From: JAJZGK01 sp035538795
Lineage (GTDB): Bacteria > Pseudomonadota > Alphaproteobacteria > Rhodospirillales > Magnetospirillaceae
Reading direction: 5' to 3'
Assembly: GCA_035538795.1 (NCBI GenBank)
Contig: DATLJS010000020.1
Location: forward strand, 310,001 to 374,000
DNA: 64,000 nucleotides
Position 1 is the first letter of the stretch, and every line of letters begins with the position of its first letter. The notes under the pieces are model-generated. The model was given only the letters and a program-made list of their open reading frames with translations. It was not told the DNA's origin and did no database searches. Shown here one piece after another: positions 53,015 through 60,974 of this stretch. The translations under genes were made by a program, and so were the position numbers.

Positions 53015-53658
53015 TCCCCACGCAATTGCTTGCGGCGGATCAGCGCGGCCAACACCAGGACGGCAGCCCCCGCCAGCAACAACAGATAGCCGTAATGAGG
53101 ATAGGAGAAGGTGGAAAACTGGGCCACCTTGCCCTCGCCGAAAACGGTGGGCATGAAAGGCTTGACGGTGAAGGCGCCCCAGGGATTCAGGGTATGGCCG
53201 AACCACCACAGCCAGTACGAATAATCAATGACGAATCCCACCGGCAAACCAATGCTCCCCAGCGGCAACAGCCACCAGAAGCGCCCGCCATAGAACATGA
53301 AGGCCACCAGCATCACCCCCAGGCCCACGAAGATGTAGGGAGCGGCGGCTTGCTCGATCCTGGCGCCGTCGGCGATGGGATGCATGCCGATATAATGGTT
53401 GATGGTGTTCATCTCGTGGACGCAGTCCAGGGCTTCGTCCTCGTCCACTTCCTTGCTGGCACGGACGTTGCAGCCGTTCTGAACCGAATCGAAATGGAAA
53501 TGGATGCGCACGCCCTGGGGGAAAGTCTCGGGCGGATAGTTGGGAGCCTTCAGGCTGACCCACCAGATCGGCGAGAAATAGGCGGCGGCCAGCAGGATCA
53601 TCCCGGCCACGGTCAGAAGACGGAAAGCCAGCAGGCGTTTGTTCTGCACGGTGCTCAT
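53011..53658 (-). CDS. nosB: NosB-like membrane protein of clade II nos clusters
   Basis: A 215-residue membrane protein with an N-terminal helix, a periplasmic region containing two cysteines (NGCNVRA, LDCVHE) and histidines, and three to four further helices. It occupies the position of NosB, found between nosZ and nosD in clade II clusters. Its biochemical role is not established. Overlaps nosD by 4 bases. Confidence 0.75.
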   Translation of the reverse strand: MSTVQNKRLLAFRLLTVAGMILLAAAYFSPIWWVSLKAPNYPPETFPQGVRIHFHFDSVQNGCNVRASKEVDEDEALDCVHEMNTINHYIGMHPIADGARIEQAAAPYIFVGLGVMLVAFMFYGGRFWWLLPLGSIGLPVGFVIDYSYWLWWFGHTLNPWGAFTVKPFMPTVFGEGKVAQFSTFSYPHYGYLLLLAGAAVLVLAALIRRKQLRGE

Positions 53659-53737
53659 GATGGCGCATTCTTTCTTGGTTGTCCGCGACGGCCGAAGCGG
53701 GGCGCGAGGGCATGATCCCCGCTCCGGCCTTCCGCGC

Positions 53738-54502
53738 TTACTTGAAGTCCGGGTTCTGCCAGCCCTTCGGGCCCAGCATTTCCTTGGCCGGCTTCAGACG
53801 CGAAACGTAGTCGAGAACGTCGACCGTGTCCTTGTCGGAGAACTTCTGGATCTGGGCCACCATGTCCGGATTAGCGTTGCGGCGACGGCCTTCCTTGATC
53901 CACTTGTACTGACGCAGCAGGTATTCGTAATGCTGTCCCTGGATGCGAGGATAGTACTTTTCGGCGTTGCCTTCACCGTTCGCGCCGTGGCAGCGCACGC
54001 AGTTGTCCTTGAACAGCTGCTCGCCGTGAGCTAGGTCGGTACCCGGACCGACGCCGTTCTCGGGGTTCATCGGCAGCTTGGAGATATATTCCGTCACGTC
54101 GGCCACCGACTGCGAGCCGCCGATCTCAGACGGCAAGGCGAAAGGATACATGGTCGGATTGTCGCGGTTGCCTTCGCGGATATCGGTCAGCTGCTTGATC
54201 AGCACGGTGCGGTGCTGGCCAGCCAGTTCCGGGAACGTGCCGTCGGTGCGGCCCCAGCCTTCGGGCAAGTGGCACGAGGAACAGACCTCGAAGACTTCCT
54301 TGCCGTGAGCCAGATTGGGCTTCAGCTTCAACGCTTCGTCGCGCTCGCCGCCCTGGGCCATCCACTGGTGTTTCTTGCCGTCGGCGTCGACCGTCACCTT
54401 CTTGGCGTCGGCCTTCGGCGCGGTGTCGCCGGCCTGAGCGGCCAAGGCGCCCATCAGGGCGAAGGCCGACAAGAAGGCCGGAAGGATTAAAGACTTTTTC
54501 AT
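53738..54502 (-). CDS. dihaem c-type cytochrome (Nos electron carrier)
   Basis: A 254-residue periplasmic cytochrome with a Sec signal and two haem sites, CSSCH near residue 75 and CVRCH near 168, each in a class I cytochrome c fold with distal Met candidates. It likely relays electrons from NosGH to the CuA site of NosZ. The second domain has the GANGEG phrase common in cytochrome c4/c5-type domains. Confidence 0.85.
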   Translation of the reverse strand: MKKSLILPAFLSAFALMGALAAQAGDTAPKADAKKVTVDADGKKHQWMAQGGERDEALKLKPNLAHGKEVFEVCSSCHLPEGWGRTDGTFPELAGQHRTVLIKQLTDIREGNRDNPTMYPFALPSEIGGSQSVADVTEYISKLPMNPENGVGPGTDLAHGEQLFKDNCVRCHGANGEGNAEKYYPRIQGQHYEYLLRQYKWIKEGRRRNANPDMVAQIQKFSDKDTVDVLDYVSRLKPAKEMLGPKGWQNPDFK

Positions 54503-54534
54503 GGAAACAACTCCCCTTTGTCTTGAAAACAGCT

Positions 54535-55179
54535 TTACTTCGCGGCCGCGCGGTCGACCTGGGACAGGTAATCGGCCAGCTGTCCGACCTGATCGTCGTT
54601 CAGCGCCTTGACCATCGGCACCATCATCTTGGTACGTCCATTGGTGCGCACGCCGTCGCGGATTTCCTTGATTTGCAGCAAGAGGTATTCACGCTTCTGG
54701 CCGCCGATCACGGGATAGCCGGCCATGGGCTTGATGCCGTCCTTGCCGTGGCAGCTCGGACAGCCGGCCTTGGCGTAAAGGGCCGCGCCGTCGGCCACTT
54801 TGGCGTCGGCGGCGGCGGGCTGGATCGGGGCCGGAGCCACCGTCGACAACCAATCGGCGATCGTCTTCATCTGGTCGGGTGTCACCACGACCATCACGTC
54901 CTTCATGGCCATAGTGCGCGGATAGCCGCGAGCATCGGGGCCGGAAACGCGCTTGCCGTCGGTGATGTCCTTCATTTGGGCCAACAGGTAGGCCTTATCC
55001 TGGCCCGCCAGATTGGGATACATCTGGATGGCCTTCTGGCCGTCCTTGCCGTGACAGGCGACGCAGGTGCTCTTCATGAACAGCTGCTTGCCGTCGGGAG
55101 CGTCTTCGGCGTGGGCCGAGACCAGGCCGAGGGCCAGAGCGCCCAGCGCCACAGCGGTCCGCGTCAGGTGTTTCAACAT
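54535..55179 (-). CDS. dihaem c-type cytochrome (Nos electron carrier)
   Basis: A 214-residue cytochrome c4-like protein: Sec signal (cleavage near SAHAED), haem sites CVACHGKDG near residue 39 and CPSCHGKDG near 142, in two similar halves (NLAGQDKAYLLAQM, VIGGQKREYLLLQI). First cytochrome after nosZ and paralogous to the next gene. Both cytochromes of this cluster are dihaem; the NosC proteins of Wolinella are monohaem. Confidence 0.87.
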   Translation of the reverse strand: MLKHLTRTAVALGALALGLVSAHAEDAPDGKQLFMKSTCVACHGKDGQKAIQMYPNLAGQDKAYLLAQMKDITDGKRVSGPDARGYPRTMAMKDVMVVVTPDQMKTIADWLSTVAPAPIQPAAADAKVADGAALYAKAGCPSCHGKDGIKPMAGYPVIGGQKREYLLLQIKEIRDGVRTNGRTKMMVPMVKALNDDQVGQLADYLSQVDRAAAK

Positions 55180-55211
55180 CGGATCTTCTCTTCAAGACGG
55201 AGGGAGCGGAA

Positions 55212-55239
55212 GAAGAGGCGGCCGTGAAGCCGCCTCTTC
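55212..55239 (-). terminator. strong hairpin between nosZ and the cytochrome genes
   Basis: GAAGAGGCGGC (55212-55222) pairs perfectly with GCCGCCTCTTC (55229-55239). It lies in the 82-base gap after nosZ without a T-run, so partial termination or protection of the nosZ mRNA end is more likely than a full stop. Confidence 0.55.
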
Positions 55240-55261
55240 CGTTCTTGCGGTCCAAAAGGTC

Positions 55262-57556
55262 TTACTTGACCTTCTTGGCGCCGTTCTGCTCGAGATAGGT
55301 CTTGGCACGCAGGCCGATGTCGGCCGCCTTGACCTGGTACTGCCACCACTGGTTGGCCCACAGGGTGGCGTTCTGCCAATCCTGCTTCTTCGAGTAGTCG
55401 TCCGCCTTGGCGCGGGCGTCCTTCGCGAAGTTGAGCTGATCCGTGGCGTCCTCGACCATCGCCACCACCGGCTGGAAGTCCTTGAAGTTGGTGGAGGTGA
55501 TATAGCCGACGACCTGATCGATCACGGCCTGGGTGTCGAGGCACTGCTTGTACTGCTTGTCGAAATCGGCCTGCTCGTACTTGGCGCCGGTGCTGGCGGC
55601 GGCGGTCTGCGAAGCCATACCCTTCGGGCGGACCAGCAGATAGCCTTCCATCTCAAGATGGAGCGCCGAGCAGAACTCGGTGCAATAGTACGAATAGACG
55701 CCGGGACGATCCAGCTTGACGGTCGCCGAAGCGGTCTTGCCGGGTTCCAACGACAGGTTCATGTTGTGGCCCGAGATGGCGAAACCATGGGTTTCGTCCT
55801 CGGCACGCTCGGTGTTCGTCCAATGGAAGGTGACGGTGTCGCCTTCTTCCGCTTCGACGATTTCAGGCGTGTAGTGCGAACGGATGACCGTGCCGAACAC
55901 CTCGACCTTGCCGGGGGTGCGGTCGATACGCTCGCTGCCCGGACGGACAGCGAAGGGCGAAGCCTCTTCCGTGCGGCTGTCAGTACCGTACTTGTAGCGA
56001 ACGATCGGCTTCAGCTTGTCGGCGGCGATCGAGACCGCATAGTGCGGCTCGCCCAGACCGATCGGCATGTCGTAGACCAGATCCATCTTGTCGCCGCTGA
56101 TGTCGATCAGCTGATGGTTCTGCGGATGCAGCGGGCCGACCGGGTTGAAGCGGTCGATGGCCAGCTTGTTCAGGGCGACCAGATAATGACCCTTGGGATG
56201 GACGGTGTCGCCTTCCATGGTCATCAGATGGCCGATGTTGTAATGGACGGAAATCTTGTCCAGAACCTTGCCTTCGCAATAGTTCCACTTGGCGACCTGG
56301 CTATCCACGTACAACGAGGTGTAAGCGATACAGGGCTTGCTGTCGAACTGGGTGTGAAGCGGCCCCAGACCCAGGGCGACCTGGGTGTGCAGAGTGTCCT
56401 TCATGTCCAAGATCGGCAGACCGTAGGAATCCTTGCCGACAAACTTCTTGGCCTTGATGGCTTCCTGAATCTTGGCGAAGTCGTAAACCGAAGCATGGGT
56501 ATCCAGCTTGCCGCCGACCACGATGTACTTGCCATCGGGGGTAACGTCGGCGCCGTGCGGGCTTTTCGGCTCGGCGATCAGGAACACCAGACCTTCGTCC
56601 ACGGCAGTCTTCAGGCTGATCACCGCATGGCCGTTGATCTTGGAGACCTTGCCGGCCTTGAAGACCTCTTCGGCCTTCTTCCAGTTGATCACGTGCAGAT
56701 AGTCGGTGTCCGACGACGAACAGCCGGCCTCGAAGGGCGGACGGCCGGTTTCGACGCCGCCGACATAACGCTCGGCACAGAAGGAATTGGTGAACGACCA
56801 ACCGTCGGACGGGCCTTTGCCGGCATCCGACAGATCCTGGCTATAGGGCGGCAGTTCGATGGTGAAGGAATTCTCGGGCTCGATCAGGCCCTTCTGGCGG
56901 TTGAAATGCCAGTAGGTGACGCCGCCGCGGTATTCGTCGTTGAACTTGTCCAACGGCGCGTATTTGCGGCCCAGCGGAGCCGGGTATTGCGAGGCTTCGA
57001 TCACGTAATCGGTGTTGGGAGTGACGAAGGCACCGCCGTGTTCGCTCTGGAAGACCGGGTTCGACACGATCTGCCGGGTCTCGAAGTCCTTCAGACTGAT
57101 GACCGCGATGCGCGGGTTGGCCTTGTCGTTGATGAACAGCCATTCGCCGTCGGAATCGCCGTTGGTTTCCGAAAGCGCCGGATGATGGGCGTCACCCCAG
57201 GTGATATCGCGGCCTTCGAAAGCGCCCTCTTTCAAAATCTTCTTCGATTCGTCATCGAAGCCGTAGCCCTGCCAGGGCTCGGGCGTGAACACCGAAATAT
57301 ACTTCAAGATGCGCATGGACGGGATGCCGTACACGATCACCTGGCCGGCATGGCCGCCTGAACTGAAGGTCAGAAACTCGTCGCGCCCACCGGACGGCGT
57401 ATAGGTCTGGGCGGCGTGCAGCAGATCCTTGTCGGTCAGATTGCGCCGCTTCATAACATCCTGCAGCGATTCGGCGCCGAAGGCGGTTCCGGCAATGCCG
57501 ACCCCAAGCCCCAAGGCGGCGAGATACGCCACAGATTTGGACAGATTGACTTTCAT
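55262..57556 (-). CDS. nosZ: nitrous oxide reductase, clade II (Sec-exported)
   Basis: A 764-residue periplasmic N2O reductase. The signal peptide lacks twin arginines (SKSVAYLAALGLGVGIAG), the hallmark of clade II. The beta-propeller with CuZ histidines follows (DAHHPA, SEHGGAF, HGADVTP, HTQF, NIGHL, GEPHYA). The CuA cupredoxin domain has CTEFCSALHLEM near residue 640. After CuA a helical extension of about 110 residues remains, without CXXCH. No nosR or nosX lies nearby, as usual for clade II. ATG 57556 follows GGGGG. Confidence 0.95.
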   Translation of the reverse strand: MKVNLSKSVAYLAALGLGVGIAGTAFGAESLQDVMKRRNLTDKDLLHAAQTYTPSGGRDEFLTFSSGGHAGQVIVYGIPSMRILKYISVFTPEPWQGYGFDDESKKILKEGAFEGRDITWGDAHHPALSETNGDSDGEWLFINDKANPRIAVISLKDFETRQIVSNPVFQSEHGGAFVTPNTDYVIEASQYPAPLGRKYAPLDKFNDEYRGGVTYWHFNRQKGLIEPENSFTIELPPYSQDLSDAGKGPSDGWSFTNSFCAERYVGGVETGRPPFEAGCSSSDTDYLHVINWKKAEEVFKAGKVSKINGHAVISLKTAVDEGLVFLIAEPKSPHGADVTPDGKYIVVGGKLDTHASVYDFAKIQEAIKAKKFVGKDSYGLPILDMKDTLHTQVALGLGPLHTQFDSKPCIAYTSLYVDSQVAKWNYCEGKVLDKISVHYNIGHLMTMEGDTVHPKGHYLVALNKLAIDRFNPVGPLHPQNHQLIDISGDKMDLVYDMPIGLGEPHYAVSIAADKLKPIVRYKYGTDSRTEEASPFAVRPGSERIDRTPGKVEVFGTVIRSHYTPEIVEAEEGDTVTFHWTNTERAEDETHGFAISGHNMNLSLEPGKTASATVKLDRPGVYSYYCTEFCSALHLEMEGYLLVRPKGMASQTAAASTGAKYEQADFDKQYKQCLDTQAVIDQVVGYITSTNFKDFQPVVAMVEDATDQLNFAKDARAKADDYSKKQDWQNATLWANQWWQYQVKAADIGLRAKTYLEQNGAKKVK

Positions 57557-57724
57557 CACTACCCCCTAACTGGCAGAGACTTCCCCAACAGCGGCCGCGC
57601 CGCCTCACCGAATGCCGCCAGGAAACCCAGCCGCCAGGGAAAAAATGCGGCCAGGGCATGGAACAGACCGACCAGGGCCTTGGGTTTAAGACCATGGTCC
57701 CTGCCGAACATCCGACTGAACACG

Positions 57725-57767
57725 ATTTAATCAGTGGGGGACGCCCTGCGACCTTGACGGTGATCAA
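57725..57767 (-). promoter_or_regulatory. FNR/DNR-dependent nosZ promoter
   Basis: A perfect box, TTGAC, four bases, ATCAA (57754-57767), is followed on the minus strand by a -10-like TTAAAT (57725-57730). The box centre lies 41.5 bases before the implied start near 57719, classic class II geometry. The leader to nosZ would be about 160 bases. The 307-base gap 57557-57863 otherwise holds only a second box. Confidence 0.78.
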
Positions 57768-57815
57768 GAATTCGCCTGGCTTTAATCCTTTCGACAAAGC
57801 TGTCACGACAAATTC

Positions 57816-57829
57816 TTGACGAAGGTCAA
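57816..57829. promoter_or_regulatory. second FNR/DNR-type box between nosZ and the divergent gene
   Basis: TTGAC, four bases, GTCAA, identical in both half-sites to the box before sco-menG-menE. It is 35 bases upstream of the small plus-strand gene and 62 bases from the nosZ box, so it may serve either direction. Confidence 0.65.
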
Positions 57830-57863
57830 TTGCCCTATTTCCGTTCCGTGACAGGCTGTATTC

Positions 57864-58436
57864 ATGGCAAATTATGACGAATCTGTCTTGAAGACTCTGC
57901 AGCGCCGCGTCGGAAGGCTTTCACGCCTTGCCGCCATTGTCGCGGCTGCGGGATTCGTCTTTTTGCAATCCTTATGGCTGAACCTGGGCATCAGCGCCTT
58001 TCCCACCACGGAAAACGCCGATCCGGAATATTGCCGAGGGATCGGAGCCAACGGCTCCGTCCCCCACAGCCATGCGGAAGACTGCCCGCTCTGCCCCGTA
58101 TGCCAGACCATGCGCCTGGGCGCCGGGGCTGTTCCTTTGCCGGCTCAAGCCAGTCGCCTGCCGCTTCCCGGCTGGCGGATGCTGCCGGCGGCGGTTAATG
58201 ACAATATTCGCCAGACGCCGAAATGGCGGCAACGAACCAATCTGCCCCGCGGACCGCCGGCCTTGGGCCGAAGCGGGGCCGCTTTGACCCTAACCGAAGC
58301 GCGTCCCCGCCCGCCGGCTGTTTCTCCCGGCCCGTTCCGTCCGCCGCAAACCGCACGATGCACCAGCACGGCGGTTTTTTTATTTTATCCAGAGCAATGC
58401 TGTGAAAAGACTGACAGGGCGCTTCGCCCGGATTAG
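57864..58436 (+). CDS. small DUF2946-like protein
   Basis: A 190-residue protein with one N-terminal membrane helix (LAAIVAAAGFVFLQSLWLNLG) and a cysteine/histidine motif in SHAEDCPLCPVCQ near residue 75, resembling DUF2946 proteins often found near copper or haem systems. From about residue 120 onward it is Pro/Arg-rich and low in complexity, so the true stop of function may be earlier. Divergent from nosZ and behind an FNR-type box; there is no clear ribosome site, and transcription from the box would start near the ATG. Confidence 0.45.
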   Translation: MANYDESVLKTLQRRVGRLSRLAAIVAAAGFVFLQSLWLNLGISAFPTTENADPEYCRGIGANGSVPHSHAEDCPLCPVCQTMRLGAGAVPLPAQASRLPLPGWRMLPAAVNDNIRQTPKWRQRTNLPRGPPALGRSGAALTLTEARPRPPAVSPGPFRPPQTARCTSTAVFLFYPEQCCEKTDRALRPD

Positions 58437-58469
58437 TCTGTGGCCGTTTCCGGCTTCGTGCTTGTGATC

Positions 58470-60251
58470 ATGTCCGTCCTCCGTTCATCACGGTTTTTCC
58501 TAGGCCGACTTTTTCCAGGGCTGCTTTTCCTTGCGGCTCTGTCGTGGAGCACATTCGCCCACGGCGCCGACGTCCGGGAAATCCGGGTCGGCGTTCTCGC
58601 CTACCGCGGTGCCGACCGCGCCACCGACAGCTGGACCGGTACCTTCACCCACCTCAACCGCGCCCTGCCCCAATGGCATTTCACCATGGCGGCGGGCGAT
58701 CTGGCTTTTCTCGATACCGAAGCGGCGGCTGGGCGCCTGGACTTCATCATCACCAATCCCGGCCATTACGTGGAATTGGAGACGGCTTATGGCGCGTCCC
58801 GCATCGCCACGGTGGAAAGCATCGGTGGGCCGCCCCCGGCGGCGGCGGTGGCCGCCACCGTTTTCATCCGGGCCGATCAGGCCGGCATCAAGGACATTGC
58901 CGATCTGCGCGGGCGGACCTTGGCCGCCGTCTCGCCCGAGACCTTCGGTTTCCGCCAAGCCTGGCGGGAGATGTCCGAGCAAGGCGTCGATCCCTTCGCG
59001 GATTCCTCGAAGCTGCGCTTTGTCGGGTTTCCCGCCGATAACGTGGTCGAGGCCGTACGCAGGGGCGATGCCGACGCCGGAATCGTGCGGGCCTGCCTGA
59101 TCGAAAGCATGGCGGCCGAGGGACGGGTCCAAACAGGCGAATTCCGCGTGCTGGCGGCGCAAAGCCTGCCGACGCCGGGGTGCCAGATTTCCACCCGGCT
59201 CTATCCCGACTGGCCTTTCGCCAAACTCGCCGGAACCTCCGATGCCCTGGCGAAGCAGGTAGCGCAAGCCCTGCTGTCCATGCCGGCCGGAGCCGACGGG
59301 CAAAGCTGGACGGTGCCAGTCGATTATCACTCCGTCCACGATCTTTACCGCATTCTGAAACTTGGGCCGTATCAGGCATTGGCGCGGCGCGGCCTGTCCG
59401 ACCTGTTATGGCAGTACCGCCATTGGCTGGCCCTTTTCGGGCTGGGATTTCTCTGGTGGGTGATCCATGTGCTCAGGGTGCAGGTGCTGGTTCGCCGCCG
59501 CACCGAGGAACTGCGCGCTGCCAACGAAACCGCCCGCCAGCACCGGGAAGAATTGGACCATGCCGGACGCCTGTCGCTGGTCGGCGAAATGGCCAGCGGT
59601 CTGGCCCACGAAATCAACCAGCCCTTGGCCGCCATCGCCAATTACGCCAAAGGATGCCTGCGCCGTTTGGAAAGCCGCGGAGAACCGGAACAGATCGTTC
59701 ACGGCTTGCAGCAAATCGCCGCCCAGGCCGAACGCGGCGGCGACATCGTGCGGCGGATGCGTGATTTCGTGCGTAAACGCCCCGTCGATATCAAGCTGGT
59801 CCGCATGGAACAGGTAATCGAAGAAGCCATCATGCTGTTCACTCCGGTGGCCCGGCGCAAACAGGTCGAGCTTCGTCTTACGCCCTGCCCCCACTTGCCC
59901 GCCGTCCAGGCCGATCCGGTGCAGATGGAGGAAGTGGTTCTGAATCTTTTGCAGAATGCCGTCGATGCGGTGGAGTCCAGCGACCGCCGTCAGATCGAAT
60001 TGTCCGCCGCCGCCGGTCCGGCCGGCCTAACCTTAAGCGTTTGCGACAGCGGCCCCGGCATTTCGCCGGCCAGCATTGATCATCTGTTCGAACCCTTTTT
60101 CACCACCAAGCCTCAAGGCTTGGGTTTGGGATTGTCTCTGTGCCGCAGCATCGTCGAAAGCCACGGCGGCCGCCTGTGGACGGAAAATCGGGCGGAAGGC
60201 GGCGCCGTCTTTCATGTCTTTTTGCCCGCCGCCAAGGAGCCCTTCCGATGA
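58470..60251 (+). CDS. sensor histidine kinase with PhnD-type sensor domain (TtrS-like)
   Basis: A 593-residue kinase. After a signal/anchor (cleavage near AHGADV), a PhnD/TtrS-like periplasmic binding domain covers about residues 35-280 (LDFIITNPGHYVELE; RRGDADAGIVRACLIE). A membrane helix at about 320 is followed by HisKA (GLAHEINQPLAAI, phospho-His) and HATPase (NLLQNAVDAVES; GLGLSLCRS). TtrS-type kinases sense tetrathionate or related sulfur compounds, and the downstream tsdA supports that. The ATG at 58470 is preferred over a GTG at 58440. Confidence 0.83.
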   Translation: MSVLRSSRFFLGRLFPGLLFLAALSWSTFAHGADVREIRVGVLAYRGADRATDSWTGTFTHLNRALPQWHFTMAAGDLAFLDTEAAAGRLDFIITNPGHYVELETAYGASRIATVESIGGPPPAAAVAATVFIRADQAGIKDIADLRGRTLAAVSPETFGFRQAWREMSEQGVDPFADSSKLRFVGFPADNVVEAVRRGDADAGIVRACLIESMAAEGRVQTGEFRVLAAQSLPTPGCQISTRLYPDWPFAKLAGTSDALAKQVAQALLSMPAGADGQSWTVPVDYHSVHDLYRILKLGPYQALARRGLSDLLWQYRHWLALFGLGFLWWVIHVLRVQVLVRRRTEELRAANETARQHREELDHAGRLSLVGEMASGLAHEINQPLAAIANYAKGCLRRLESRGEPEQIVHGLQQIAAQAERGGDIVRRMRDFVRKRPVDIKLVRMEQVIEEAIMLFTPVARRKQVELRLTPCPHLPAVQADPVQMEEVVLNLLQNAVDAVESSDRRQIELSAAAGPAGLTLSVCDSGPGISPASIDHLFEPFFTTKPQGLGLGLSLCRSIVESHGGRLWTENRAEGGAVFHVFLPAAKEPFR

Positions 60252-60856
60252 CCGACGTTTCTCCTCTGGTCCTGGTTGTCGACGACGATCCGGCGCTGCG
60301 GGATTCCATCGCTTTTCTCGTTACCTCGGTAGGATACGACTGCCGCTGCTTCGCCTCGGCCGAAGAGTTCCTGGGGGACTGGCGGGATGATCGTCCGGCC
60401 TGCTTGGTGGCGGACGTGCGCATGCCCGGCATGAGCGGGCTGGAATTGCAAAAACGGCTGGCCGAAAGCAAAAGCGGCTTGGGGGTGATTTTCGTTACCG
60501 GCCATGGCGACGTGCCCATGGCCGTGCGGGCCATGCGCGGCGGCGCCATCGATTTTCTGCAAAAACCGTTCAACGACCAGTTGCTGCTGGACCGCGTCCG
60601 CGAAGCCCTGGCGCATTCCGCCGCGACTCGGGCGACGGCGGCGGAGCGAGCGTTGGTCGAGACCAGACTGGCCCGCCTGACGGCGCGGGAGCGCGACGTG
60701 CTGCGACAGGTGGTGGCCGGCAAGGCCAACAAGCAGATCGCCGCCGATCTGGATATTTCCATCAAGACCGTCGAGGTTCATCGCCACAACGTGATGGACA
60801 AGATGGAAGCCGCGTCGGTGGCCGAACTGGCCCGCAGTGTCGGTGATCGTCTCTAA
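60248..60856 (+). CDS. FixJ/TtrR-type response regulator
   Basis: A 202-residue regulator: receiver domain (VVDDDPAL; phospho-Asp in VADVRMPGMSG; Lys in LQKPF) and LuxR-type helix-turn-helix (LTARERDVLRQVVAGKANKQIA). Overlaps the kinase gene by 4 bases. It likely controls the cytochrome-tsdA genes 119 bases downstream. Confidence 0.87.
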   Translation: MTDVSPLVLVVDDDPALRDSIAFLVTSVGYDCRCFASAEEFLGDWRDDRPACLVADVRMPGMSGLELQKRLAESKSGLGVIFVTGHGDVPMAVRAMRGGAIDFLQKPFNDQLLLDRVREALAHSAATRATAAERALVETRLARLTARERDVLRQVVAGKANKQIAADLDISIKTVEVHRHNVMDKMEAASVAELARSVGDRL

Positions 60857-60891
60857 GGGTAAACCCTGATTTTTCCTGGGAACCTCCCCAA

Positions 60892-60908
60892 TATCCATAA
60901 ACTGGATA
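60892..60908. promoter_or_regulatory. inverted repeat upstream of the cytochrome-tsdA genes
   Basis: TATCCA, five bases, TGGATA. It lies between the response-regulator stop and the cytochrome start (60975) and is a candidate operator for the TtrR-like protein. Confidence 0.4.
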
Positions 60909-60974
60909 CGGCCATAGCCTGTTCAGATGACGGGCCGCACCGACCGGCCCGCGGATTATCTGGTGGAGCGGGAT

